A program made the translations under genes and the position numbers. This document shows positions 16,417-24,250 of a stretch of 64,000 nucleotides of DNA, piece by piece. How positions within the stretch are numbered: the first letter of the stretch is position 1; each line of letters starts with the position of its first letter. Where the stretch lies: the NCBI RefSeq assembly GCF_002583555.1, contig NZ_BEGX01000128.1, positions 111,949 through 175,948 on the forward strand. The letters are read 5' to 3'. The notes under the pieces are model-generated. The model had not been told where the DNA came from and made no database searches. It saw only the letters and a list, made by a program, of their open reading frames with translations. The stretch is from Pseudonocardia sp. N23. Lineage in GTDB: Bacteria > Actinomycetota > Actinomycetes > Mycobacteriales > Pseudonocardiaceae.

Positions 16417-17589
16417 TCAGGCCGGGACGGCGGCCCGAGCCGCGGTGACGGCCTCCTGGGCGGCCTCGGCGAGGTTGTCGGCGGTGATGATCGGCAGGCC
16501 GGACTCCCGCAGGATGCGCTTGCCCTCCTCCACATTGGTCCCGGCGAGCCGCACGACGACCGGGATGGTCACGTCGATCTGCCCGAACGCGGCCACGACG
16601 CCCTCGGCCACCCAGTCGCAGCGGTTGATGCCGGCGAAGATGTTGATCAGCATGACCCGCACGGCCTTGTCGTTGAGCACCGCGCGGAACGCCTTGAGCA
16701 CCCGCTCCGGCGACGCGCCACCACCGATGTCGAGGAAGTTCGCCGGCTCACCACCGGCGAGCTTGATCATGTCCATGGTGGCCATCGCCAGGCCGGCACC
16801 GTTGATCATGCAGCCGATGTCGCCGTCGAGGCCCACATAGGCCAGCCCGCGGTCGGAGGCGTGCCTCTCGCGGGGGTCCTCCTGGCTGCGGTCGCGCAGC
16901 TCGGTGATCTCCGGGTGCCGGAACAGCGCGTTGTCGTCGAACGACATCTTCGCGTCGACGGCCACCAGCTCCCCCTCGCCGGTCACGACGAGCGGGTTGA
17001 TCTCCAGCATGGTCGCGTCGAGGTCCCGGAACGCCCGGTAGGCGCTCTGGAACAGCTTGGCGGCCTGCGCGATCTGGCCGGCCTCGAGGCCCAGCGCGAA
17101 CGCGATCTCGCGGGCCTGGAACGAGGTGAGCCCGACGGCCGGCTCGACGACGGACCGGATCACCGCGTCGGGGTCCCGCTCCGCCAGCTCCTCGATCTCC
17201 ATGCCGCCTTCCGACGACGCGACGACCAGGATCTTCTCCGACGCGCGGTCAAGCACGAGCGCGAGGTACAGCTCGCGCGCGATGTCGCTGGCCTCCTCGA
17301 CGTAGACGCGGTAGACCGGCTTGCCGCCAGGGGCCTGCCGGGTCACCAGCCGGGTGCCGAAGAGCCCGTTGGCGACGTCGTGCACCTCCCGGTCGCTGCG
17401 GCACACCTTCACGCCGCCGGCCTCGCCGCGCCCGCCCGAGTGGACCTGGGCCTTGACGACCCATGCGTCGCCGCCCAGCTCGGTACACCGGTACGACGCC
17501 TGCTCCGGGCTGTAGGCCAGCCCGCCTCGCGGCACGGGGATCCCGTAGCGGGCGAGGATCTCCTTCGCCTGGTACTCGTGGACGTCCAT
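16417..17589 (-). CDS. Malate/succinate-CoA ligase, beta subunit
   Basis: This 390-residue protein is of usual SucC/MtkA length. It has an ATP-grasp domain (MDVHEYQAKEILARYGIPVP at the N-terminus, WVVKAQVHSGGRGEAGGVKV near 45-65, LEINPLVV near 200) and a C-terminal CoA-ligase domain (LDIGGGASPERV, INIFAGINRCDWVAEGV, RLAGTNVEEGKRIL). The ATG lies 2 nt after the lyase stop, so translation is coupled. Together with the alpha subunit it would activate malate for the malyl-CoA lyase encoded just upstream. Confidence 0.87.
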   Translation of the reverse strand: MDVHEYQAKEILARYGIPVPRGGLAYSPEQASYRCTELGGDAWVVKAQVHSGGRGEAGGVKVCRSDREVHDVANGLFGTRLVTRQAPGGKPVYRVYVEEASDIARELYLALVLDRASEKILVVASSEGGMEIEELAERDPDAVIRSVVEPAVGLTSFQAREIAFALGLEAGQIAQAAKLFQSAYRAFRDLDATMLEINPLVVTGEGELVAVDAKMSFDDNALFRHPEITELRDRSQEDPRERHASDRGLAYVGLDGDIGCMINGAGLAMATMDMIKLAGGEPANFLDIGGGASPERVLKAFRAVLNDKAVRVMLINIFAGINRCDWVAEGVVAAFGQIDVTIPVVVRLAGTNVEEGKRILRESGLPIITADNLAEAAQEAVTAARAAVPA

Positions 17590-17591
17590 GG

Positions 17592-18554
17592 TCAGCCCCG
17601 ATCGGCCGGGCCGGACTCCGCCGCCCGGATCGCGTCGTCGAGCGCGATCAGGTTCGCGGCCATCCGCTCGGACGCCGCGTCGATCATCTTCCCGTCGACC
17701 GCGGCTGCGCCCCTGCCCTGCTCCTGCGCCTCGCGCAGCGCCACGATGATGCGCCGGGCCCGGTCGACCTCGGCGGCCGGCGGGCTGAAGACCTCGTTCG
17801 CGAGCGCGATCTGGCTGGGGTGGATGGCCCACTTGCCCTCGGCGCCCAGCGCCGCGGCGCGACGCGCGGCGTCGCGGTAGCCGTCGGGGTCGGAGAAGTC
17901 GCCGAACGGCCCGTCGACGGCGCGCAGCCCATAGGCCCGGCACGCCACGATCATCCGCGACAGGGCGAAGTGCCACTGGTCGCCGGGGTAGTCGGGGTTC
18001 AGGCCGCCGATGCTGACGGTCCGGGCCCGGTTGCTGGCTGCGTAGTCCGCGACGCCGAAGTGCAGCGCCTCCAGCCGGCCGCCGTGGGCCGCGATCGCCT
18101 CGACGTTGGCCATCCCCAGCGCGGTCTCGATCAGCGCCTCGAGGCCGACCCGCGTGGTGAACCCGCGGGCCTGCTCCACCTGGGAGACGAGTGCCTCCAC
18201 CAGGTAGAGGTCGGCCGGGACGCCCACCTTGGGTACGAGGATCGTGTGCAGCCGGTCGCCCGCCTGTTCCATGATGTCGATGACGTCGCGGTACATGTAC
18301 GCGGTGTCGAGACCGTTGATGCGCACCGAGACGGTCTTGCCCGCGGCTGCCCAGTCGATGTCGTTGAGCGCGGCGACGACGTTCTTGCGCGCCTGCTCCT
18401 TCTCCGGCGGCGCGACGGCGTCCTCGAGGTCGAGGAACACGACGTCCGCCGAGCTCACGGCGGCCTTGTCGATGAACCCCATGTTCGAGCCGGGGACGGC
18501 CAGCTCGCTGCGATGGAGACGGGTGACGCGCGTCGGATGGAGAGTGTGGCTCAC
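17592..18554 (-). CDS. HpcH/HpaI-CitE family lyase, malyl-CoA lyase-like
   Basis: This 320-residue TIM-barrel lyase has the CitE/Mcl signature residues: ADVVFLDLEDAVAPPEKEQA near 40 (substrate loop with LEDAV), VRINGLDTAYMYRDV near 78, ILVPKVG near 105, EALIETALGMANVEAI near 140 (metal Glu) and LHFGVADYAASNRARTV near 165 (metal Asp). These fit L-malyl-CoA or beta-methylmalyl-CoA lyases, which split malyl-CoA into acetyl-CoA and glyoxylate. GTG 18554 was chosen because GGAG lies 5 nt upstream. A strong hairpin (18628-18670) separates it from the P450 gene. Confidence 0.85.
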   Translation of the reverse strand: MSHTLHPTRVTRLHRSELAVPGSNMGFIDKAAVSSADVVFLDLEDAVAPPEKEQARKNVVAALNDIDWAAAGKTVSVRINGLDTAYMYRDVIDIMEQAGDRLHTILVPKVGVPADLYLVEALVSQVEQARGFTTRVGLEALIETALGMANVEAIAAHGGRLEALHFGVADYAASNRARTVSIGGLNPDYPGDQWHFALSRMIVACRAYGLRAVDGPFGDFSDPDGYRDAARRAAALGAEGKWAIHPSQIALANEVFSPPAAEVDRARRIIVALREAQEQGRGAAAVDGKMIDAASERMAANLIALDDAIRAAESGPADRG

Positions 18555-18627
18555 GGTGCTCCAGGTGTGGTCGAGGCGGACCCAGCGGACCCGTTCGAAT
18601 CGTGTCCGGAGGTGGGTCGAGCGACGA

Positions 18628-18670
18628 CCGCACAGCACCGCGGCCGGATCGCGGCGGTGGTGCTGTGCGG
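18628..18670 (-). terminator. Strong hairpin between the P450 and lyase genes
   Basis: Two perfect 12-bp arms (CCGCACAGCACC at 18628-18639 and GGTGCTGTGCGG at 18659-18670) flank a 19-nt GC-rich loop. No U-tract follows on the minus strand. It may terminate or attenuate the upstream operon, or protect the 5' end of the lyase message; it lies about 75 nt before the lyase start. Confidence 0.55.
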
Positions 18671-18803
18671 CCGCGACGCCGGTGCGAAACGTGATCTTAA
18701 CCTCTGTTGGGCGAGCGTGGGCGTCCGCGTCGGCGAGCGCGATCGCGGGTCTCGGCCCGTCGCCCGGATCAGAAGACGGGAACGGACCGCCGGTGCGGCC
18801 CGG

Positions 18804-19973
18804 TCACGACACCCGCACCTCGAGGTGCGCGAGCCCGCGCAGGCCGTTGTTGATCAGCGGGCGCTCGGCGAGGATCTCGAAGCGGCTCACCTTGTCCGCG
18901 AGGCGCTCGAGCAAGGCCGACATCTCCAGCCGCGCCAGGTGCATCCCGACGCAGACGTGCTCCCCGCGGCCGAAGGCCAGGTGGTCCGAGGGCTTGCGGG
19001 TGATGTCGAAGCGATCGGGGTCGGGGTACTTGCGCTCGTCGCGGTTGGCCGACCCGTACAACAGTGCCACCCGGCTGCCCTTCTCCAGTGCCACACCGTC
19101 GATCACATGGTCGTCGGTGAGGACGCGGGTGAACTGGGGCACCGAGGTCTCCATGCGCAGGGCCTCGTTGATGGCGTGCGGGATCAGCGAGCGGTCGGCG
19201 CGGAGCAGGTCCCACTGGTCGGGGTGGCGGGCGAAGAGCGCGATCATCGAGGTGATGCCGAGGATCGTGGTGTCGAGGCTGGGGGTGATGTAGTCGAGCA
19301 TCATCACCGGGCACTTCTCGCGGGGCAGCTCACCGCGGTCGGCGGCCTGGTACAGGTGCGCCGCCCAGCCGTCGGGGTCGATGCGGCCGGGGACGGCGTC
19401 GTTCTGCGCGAACGCGAGGAACTCCTCGACCTGCGGCATCGCGTCGCGGAAGCGCTGGTTCGCGGGCCCCTGGACGTCCCAGATCGCCTCGGCCCACTCC
19501 AGCATCTTTCCGCGGTCTGCCTCGTTCAGCCCGACGAGCTCGGACACGACGGCCATCGGCAGGTGCTGCGCGAGCTCGGTGGCGGCGTCGAACCGGCCGG
19601 CGGCGACGATGCGGTCGACGACCAGGTCGGCCTCGGCCTCGATGGTCGGCGTGATCTCCCGCATCCGGTCGGGGCGCAGGGGCCGGCCGAGGACGTTGCG
19701 CATCATCGTGTGGTCGGGCGGGTCGGAGCACAGCGTGATGCCCTCGAGGTCGGCGTTCATCTGGGGGTCGACGAACACACTCTTCGCCGACGAGAACGTC
19801 CGCCAGTCCATGAGGGCGGCCCGGACGTCGGCGTAGCGCGGCAGCGCGTAGTGGCCGTGGCGGGTCATGTGGACGACCGGGCCGAGGGCGCGGAGCTCCG
19901 CGTAGATCGGGTACGGGTCGATGCGCGCGTCGTCGCCGAACAGGTCGACGTCACTGACCGCGATGTCGGGCAC
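18804..19973 (-). CDS. Cytochrome P450 monooxygenase (CYP199-like)
   Basis: This 389-residue soluble bacterial P450 has the K-helix ExxR (EALR, near 270), the heme loop FGRGEHVCVGMHLARLE with the Cys ligand near 340, and an I-helix reading YITPSLDTTILG, where the common AGxDTT acid-alcohol pair appears as LDTT. Overall appearance resembles P450s that demethylate methoxybenzoates. No ferredoxin or reductase gene is adjacent, so electron partners must be elsewhere. GGAGG lies about 5 nt before the GTG. It sits 20 nt after the LigA-type gene, consistent with feeding a diphenolic product to ring cleavage. Substrate unknown. Confidence 0.88.
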   Translation of the reverse strand: MPDIAVSDVDLFGDDARIDPYPIYAELRALGPVVHMTRHGHYALPRYADVRAALMDWRTFSSAKSVFVDPQMNADLEGITLCSDPPDHTMMRNVLGRPLRPDRMREITPTIEAEADLVVDRIVAAGRFDAATELAQHLPMAVVSELVGLNEADRGKMLEWAEAIWDVQGPANQRFRDAMPQVEEFLAFAQNDAVPGRIDPDGWAAHLYQAADRGELPREKCPVMMLDYITPSLDTTILGITSMIALFARHPDQWDLLRADRSLIPHAINEALRMETSVPQFTRVLTDDHVIDGVALEKGSRVALLYGSANRDERKYPDPDRFDITRKPSDHLAFGRGEHVCVGMHLARLEMSALLERLADKVSRFEILAERPLINNGLRGLAHLEVRVS

Positions 19974-19993
19974 AGGATCCTCCGTGGTGGTGG

Positions 19994-20353
19994 TCAGGTC
20001 GCGATGTCCGGGTAGGGCAGGGTGCGGTCGGCGAGGCGCCGCGCGTACTCGGTCTGGAAGCCCATCGGCTCGTGATCACGTTCGAACATGGCGATGAACA
20101 GCGTCAAGGTCAGGAACGGGTGCGCGCCCATGTCGAACAGCGCCGGGTAGTCGTGGGTGGCCAGGGCCTCCCGCTCGGCGGCGTCGAAGGCGAGCCAGGT
20201 GGAGCGCTCGTCGTCGATGCAGTTGAGCAGGCGGTTCGCCTCGGTCGCCTCCCACCAGGTGACGGTCTCCCGCGGCTGCTCCCGGTACCGCTCGACGAGC
20301 GCGGGGTCGCGGTCGACCGTGAAGAGGAACTTGTTCAGCAGGTACTTGCTCAT
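19994..20353 (-). CDS. LigA-type small subunit of class III extradiol dioxygenase
   Basis: This 119-residue protein matches the small alpha subunit of protocatechuate 4,5-dioxygenase-type enzymes: KYLLNKFLFTVDRDP at the N-terminus, a helical middle and MGAHPFLTLTLFIAMFER near 75-95. The subunit covers the active site of LigB and tunes substrate choice. Its ATG overlaps the LigB stop (ATGA). Order and pairing with LigB are strong support. It is a little shorter than LigA of Sphingobium. Confidence 0.82.
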   Translation of the reverse strand: MSKYLLNKFLFTVDRDPALVERYREQPRETVTWWEATEANRLLNCIDDERSTWLAFDAAEREALATHDYPALFDMGAHPFLTLTLFIAMFERDHEPMGFQTEYARRLADRTLPYPDIAT

Positions 20354-21213
20354 GAGGGGCTGCCGTTCGGGTACCAGGTGAAGTAGGCCTCCATGGTGTG
20401 GAAGAGGTCGTAGGTGTCGACGTAGTCGGCCTTCTGCCCCGCCCCCGCGACGCCCATCATGAGCATGAAGTCCATGAACCCGTGCGTGGCGTTACCGGGC
20501 AGGTGCAGGCTGTCGAGGCTGACCTCGGCGAGGCACTCCTCGACGTCGCCGCCCGCGATCCAGCCGACGGCCTTCTGGTCGAACTGCGGGTCGGGTCCGT
20601 GCGGGCCGAACTGGCGCGGCCCGCCGAGCTCCAGCGACAGGTGTCCGGTGCCGATCACCGCGACCCGCTTGTCCGACGGCCACGACTCGACGAGCTGCCG
20701 GATGGTGCGGCCGAGCTGGACGAACCGTTTCGGCTGGGGCAGCGGCGGGGCGAAGATGTTGGTGTAGATCGGGACGATCGGCAGGTCCGCCTCGGGGCGC
20801 AGCGTGATGATCGGGCAGGTGATCGAGTGGTCGATCCGCAGCTCGTTGGAGAACGCGAGGTCGAAGCCGGCGTCGAGGCCCTCGCGCAGCACGTACGCGG
20901 ACAGGTCCTCCTGGCCATTCAGCCGCATCCGGGGCAGCCCGAACTCGCGCTCCTCGTTGTGCCAGTTGGCGTCGTAGACCGGGGCCTTGCCGACGAGGAA
21001 CTGCGGCATGTTGTCCAGCCACAGCTGGTGGAAGTGGTCGGACCCGACCATCACCAGCACGTCGGGACGGGCCCGGGTGAGGGTCTCGCGGAACGACTCG
21101 ATCTTGCGCACCCACTCGTCGGCGAACGGTGGCCGGTCCTCCCCCACGGACGTGCTCGCCCGGTGGTAGAAGGGGTGGTGCGTCGATGCGATGACCGCGA
21201 CCAGCTCAGCCAC
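20350..21213 (-). CDS. LigB-type catalytic subunit of class III extradiol dioxygenase
   Basis: This 287-residue protein belongs to the LigB superfamily. The N-terminus VIASTHHPFYHRAS supplies the first iron-ligand histidine, SDHFHQLWLDNMPQF near 58 holds a further conserved His pair, and GTGHLSLELGGPRQFGPHGP near 195 matches the catalytic-His region. A Glu for iron lies in the NELRIDHSI segment. It would open a catechol-type ring meta to the hydroxyls (protocatechuate, gallate, methylgallate or an aminophenol). It starts with GTG and overlaps the citryl-CoA-lyase-like gene by 8 nt. Exact substrate cannot be read from sequence. Confidence 0.84.
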   Translation of the reverse strand: MAELVAVIASTHHPFYHRASTSVGEDRPPFADEWVRKIESFRETLTRARPDVLVMVGSDHFHQLWLDNMPQFLVGKAPVYDANWHNEEREFGLPRMRLNGQEDLSAYVLREGLDAGFDLAFSNELRIDHSITCPIITLRPEADLPIVPIYTNIFAPPLPQPKRFVQLGRTIRQLVESWPSDKRVAVIGTGHLSLELGGPRQFGPHGPDPQFDQKAVGWIAGGDVEECLAEVSLDSLHLPGNATHGFMDFMLMMGVAGAGQKADYVDTYDLFHTMEAYFTWYPNGSPS

Positions 21214-22018
21214 GGTTGCCTCCGTAGGGGTCGGGCGGGACGGACCGGTTGTTGAGGTCCACGGACAGGAAGATGTCGTTGGCGACGGGGTGGCGCAGCT
21301 CCTCGGCGAGCTGCCCGATCAGGCCTGCGGTGCGGGCGAGCAGCGCGAACCCGCGCAGCAGCTCCATCGGGAGCCCGAGGTCGGCGAGTGCCGCGCCGCA
21401 GACGCCGGCCCCGTTGAGCGGCAACGTCTTTCCGAGCACCTGGGGATGGACGCGACCGATCGCGGCGAACAGTGACAGGTGCGGGCCGTAGAGGTTCTCC
21501 TCGGTCGCGATCGCGAAGAGCCGCGGGGTGCGCGGGTCGCCCTGCTTGTGGACGTGGTGCCCGAGGCCGGGGACGAACCTCGTCGCTTCCCGCTGCGCGG
21601 TCACGGTCGCCAGCGCGAGGTCGTCCCAGCCGGCGTCGTCGGCCGGGAGGGGGCCGTCGACGGAGACGAGGACGTCGTGCAGGAACCGGCCACAGTCCTC
21701 GGTGACCCCGAGGAACCGTGAGCCCCCACCGAGCAGGCCGGCGGCGAGCGCGCCCTGGACGGAGTCGGGCGCGGAGAGGTAGGTGAGCCGGGTGGCGATC
21801 GCAGTCGGGGTGAACCCGTGGTCGGCCAGTGCGGCGAGGACGGCCTCGAAGACCCTGGTCTCGCCGGGGGTGGGCCGGCGCTGGGTGGCGAGCCAGAAGG
21901 CGAGCTCCCCGAAGCCGACGGTACCCATGACGTCATCGGCCAGGTCACTGCCGAGCAGGGTGATCCGCTCCAGGCTGGAGGCGCCCAGTGCGGTCTCGTA
22001 GACGGGCCGGTCGGTCAC
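21206..22018 (-). CDS. Citrate-synthase-fold lyase (citryl-CoA lyase-like)
   Basis: This 270-residue protein is a short member of the citrate synthase superfamily. It has FVPGLGHHVHKQGDPRTPRL near 170, equivalent to the G-x-GH(R/H)xxKxxDPR motif with the catalytic His, and the C-terminal region RTAGLIGQLAEEL. At two thirds of citrate synthase length it matches stand-alone citryl-CoA lyases, which cleave citryl-CoA to oxaloacetate and acetyl-CoA. GTG 22018 overlaps the CoA-transferase stop (GTGA). With that transferase it could activate and split a tertiary hydroxy-acid intermediate derived from ring cleavage. Confidence 0.8.
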   Translation of the reverse strand: MTDRPVYETALGASSLERITLLGSDLADDVMGTVGFGELAFWLATQRRPTPGETRVFEAVLAALADHGFTPTAIATRLTYLSAPDSVQGALAAGLLGGGSRFLGVTEDCGRFLHDVLVSVDGPLPADDAGWDDLALATVTAQREATRFVPGLGHHVHKQGDPRTPRLFAIATEENLYGPHLSLFAAIGRVHPQVLGKTLPLNGAGVCGAALADLGLPMELLRGFALLARTAGLIGQLAEELRHPVANDIFLSVDLNNRSVPPDPYGGNRG

Positions 22019-23193
22019 GCGTTCTCCTGCGGTGTGGTCAGCCAGGTGCGCAGCTCGGCGCCGTGCTCGTCGAGCTCCGGGGGTGGCAGCTTGTAGACGG
22101 CGGGGGTCTCGGAGAAGCGGATGGGGTGCCGCGTGGTGGGCACCGCCCGGTCGCCCTCGCCGACCTCGACCACCGGGTCGAGCTCGAAGTGCTCGGCCAT
22201 GGCGAACCCGCCGTCGATGGTGTTGATCGGGCCGCTGGGCACGCCGGCCTCGGTGAGCAGCTCGAACCACTCGAGCGCGCCGCGCTTCGCGAGCTGCTCG
22301 GTGAGCAGGGGGCGGAGCTCCTCGCGGCGTTCGGTGCGGTCGGCGTTGCCGGCGAAGCGGGGGTCGTCGGCGACCTCGGGGATCCCCAGCACGACGCAGA
22401 GCTTGCGGAACTGCCCGTCGTTGCCCGCGGTGACGATCAGGTCGTTGTCGGCGGTGGGCAAGGGCTCGTAGGGGAACAGGCTGGGGTGCGCGTTGCCCAT
22501 GCGGAACGGGACGACGCCGCCCGCGGCCCACGCCGAGCTGTGGTTGACCAGCCCGGTCAGCGCCGAGGACAGCAGGTTGACCTCGACGTGCTGCCCCTCC
22601 CCGGTGACGTCGCGGTGGTGGAGCGCGGCCAGGATGCCGATGGTCGCGTGGTTGCCGGCCATCACGTCGAACACCGAGATCCCGGCCCGGTAGGGCGGAC
22701 CGTCGGCGTCGCCGGTGAGGCTCATCAGCCCGGACATGGCCTGCACCATGAGGTCGTAGCCAGGGACGTTGCGGCCGGCGCCGGACCCGAAGCCGCTGAT
22801 CGAGGCGTAGACGACACTGGGGTTGGACGCGCGGACCGCTTCGAAGTCCAGGCCGTACTTGGCCATCCCGCCCGGTTTGAAGTTCTCGATCACGACGTCG
22901 GCGCGGCGCGCGAGCTCACGGGCGACCTCGGCGTCGGCCTCCTCGCGCAGGTCCAGCGCGATCGAGCGCTTCCCGCGGTTGATGCCGAGGTAGTAGGTCG
23001 AGACCTCACCGCGGACCGGCGGCATCCAGGTCCGCGTGTCGTCGCCGCGCGGGCCCTCGACCTTGACCACCTCCGCGCCCATGTCCGCCAGCAGCATCGT
23101 GGCGTAGGGGCCCGCGAGGATCCGCGAGAAGTCGGCCACCAGCAACCCGTGCAGTGGGCCTCCGCGGGGTGTCTCCGCGGTGCTGACGGTCAT
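22015..23193 (-). CDS. Class III (CaiB/BaiF) CoA-transferase
   Basis: This 392-residue protein has the family III fold: LLVADFSRILAGPYATMLLA, GAEVVKVEGPRGDDTRTW, YYLGINRGKRSIALDLR and VVIENFKPGGM. The catalytic Asp is present in NVPGYDLMVQAMSG near residue 146. It transfers CoA from a donor such as succinyl-CoA or acetyl-CoA to a carboxylic acid. I chose ATG 23193 because GGAGG lies 6 nt upstream; an earlier in-frame start would place translation across the operator. It is first in the minus-strand catabolic operon, just downstream of the palindromic operator. Confidence 0.88.
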   Translation of the reverse strand: MTVSTAETPRGGPLHGLLVADFSRILAGPYATMLLADMGAEVVKVEGPRGDDTRTWMPPVRGEVSTYYLGINRGKRSIALDLREEADAEVARELARRADVVIENFKPGGMAKYGLDFEAVRASNPSVVYASISGFGSGAGRNVPGYDLMVQAMSGLMSLTGDADGPPYRAGISVFDVMAGNHATIGILAALHHRDVTGEGQHVEVNLLSSALTGLVNHSSAWAAGGVVPFRMGNAHPSLFPYEPLPTADNDLIVTAGNDGQFRKLCVVLGIPEVADDPRFAGNADRTERREELRPLLTEQLAKRGALEWFELLTEAGVPSGPINTIDGGFAMAEHFELDPVVEVGEGDRAVPTTRHPIRFSETPAVYKLPPPELDEHGAELRTWLTTPQENA

Positions 23194-23206
23194 GTCGAAC
23201 CTCCAT

Positions 23207-23231
23207 TGTCCGCTCAACGGACATATGTCCG
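23207..23231 (-). promoter_or_regulatory. Candidate IclR operator before the CoA-transferase operon
   Basis: Three alternating half-sites occur: TGTCCG (23207-23212), CGGACA (23218-23223) and TGTCCG (23226-23231). The last two form the perfect palindrome CGGACATATGTCCG, and the first two an inverted repeat with a 5-bp spacer. The block ends 14 bp before the ATG, where binding would block initiation. A similar palindrome precedes the divergent amidohydrolase. Confidence 0.6.
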
Positions 23232-23263
23232 CCAAATCAGTCTGGGGCGGTCACCCCAGGCCG

Positions 23264-24070
23264 TCAACCCGCAGGCACCGTGACGTGCGGGATCTCTGAG
23301 AGCCGGGCGAAGTCGGCACTGATGTCGCCCGCGGCCTGCAGCAACAGCGGCAGGTGATGGTCGACGAGGTACTCGACCGACGTCTCCGCCGCGTGGCAGT
23401 TGACGTTGATCCCGGCGATCACCCGGCCCGTCCCGTCGCGCAGCGGTGCGGCGACGGACCGGATGCCCAGGGCGAGCTGCTCGTCGGTGAGTGCCCAGCC
23501 ACGTGCGCGCACCTCCCGCAGCGACGCCTCGCGCTCCGCGCGGTCCGGCTGCCACCGGGGCGTCAGCCCGGAGCGGGTGGGCTCGGCGAGCACCCGGTCC
23601 AGCTCGTCGACGGGCAGCGCGGCGAGCTGCACCTTGCCCAGCGACGTCGGCAGCGCCGGGAACCGGGTACCGATCTGGACCGCGAGCGACACGATCTTCG
23701 GGACGGCCACCCGCGCGACGTAGACGATGTCCGAGCCGTCCAGCTGCGCGATCGAGCAGGACTCACCGGTCCGCTCCACCAGGCACTCCAGGTGGGGACG
23801 CGCCACGTCCCACAGCCCCATCGACCGGACGTAGGCGACGCCGAGCTCGAGAACCCGCGGCGTGAGGGCGTACCCGCCCTCCTGGGCTCGCACGTACCCC
23901 AGCTCCGAGAGCGTCAGCAGGATCCGGCGGGCCGTCGGACGCGCGAGGTCGGTCGCCGTGGCCACCTCGGCCAGCGAGAGCACCGGCCGTGCCGGACGGA
24001 AGGCCGCGATGACCTCCAGACCCCGGGCCAACGCCTCGATGAAGTCCGGTCCCGTTCCCTCGCGTGGCAT
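23264..24070 (-). CDS. IclR-family transcriptional regulator
   Basis: This 268-residue protein has an N-terminal winged helix (EALARGLEVIAAF, LSLAEVATATDLARPTARRI near 30-50) and an IclR effector domain (about 85-265) with GTRFPALPTSLGKVQLAALP and GIRSVAAPLRDGTGRVIAGI. It resembles PcaR/PobR-type regulators of aromatic catabolism. An AGGAGGG site precedes ATG 24070. It lies between the CoA-transferase operon and the divergent amidohydrolase, both preceded by CGGAC..GTCCG palindromes, so it is the likely cluster regulator responding to a pathway acid. Confidence 0.88.
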   Translation of the reverse strand: MPREGTGPDFIEALARGLEVIAAFRPARPVLSLAEVATATDLARPTARRILLTLSELGYVRAQEGGYALTPRVLELGVAYVRSMGLWDVARPHLECLVERTGESCSIAQLDGSDIVYVARVAVPKIVSLAVQIGTRFPALPTSLGKVQLAALPVDELDRVLAEPTRSGLTPRWQPDRAEREASLREVRARGWALTDEQLALGIRSVAAPLRDGTGRVIAGINVNCHAAETSVEYLVDHHLPLLLQAAGDISADFARLSEIPHVTVPAG

Positions 24071-24215
24071 GTCGGCCCCCTCCTCTCGCACGTGCGGTAC
24101 GCCGGCCCGCCTGACGGACGGACCGACGCGGACATTCTCCCCGTCACTGCCGAACACACCCTTGACGCCCGGGCGGCTCGGGTCGAAGCTGCGAACGAGC
24201 AGTGCCGCCGCGATG

Positions 24216-24229
24216 CGGACACTAGTCCG
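24216..24229 (+). promoter_or_regulatory. Candidate IclR operator before the amidohydrolase
   Basis: CGGACACTAGTCCG has perfect 5-bp outer arms (CGGAC/GTCCG) and lies 21 bp before the amidohydrolase ATG. It resembles the 23218-23231 palindrome. A lone half-site CGGACA also occurs at 24128-24133. Confidence 0.5.
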
Positions 24230-24250
24230 CCATGAAGGGATGGGGAATCG

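Noticed and set aside
15482..17589. TCA-cycle succinyl-CoA synthetase (sucCD)
   Set aside because: The families match, but the genes sit in a catabolic operon next to a malyl-CoA lyase, so a malate-CoA ligase role is at least as likely. No symbol was assigned.
17463..20015. 850-residue plus-strand frame opposite the P450 and lyase genes
   Set aside because: It runs antisense to three genes with clear motifs (P450, malyl-CoA lyase, ligase) and has only compositional sequence.
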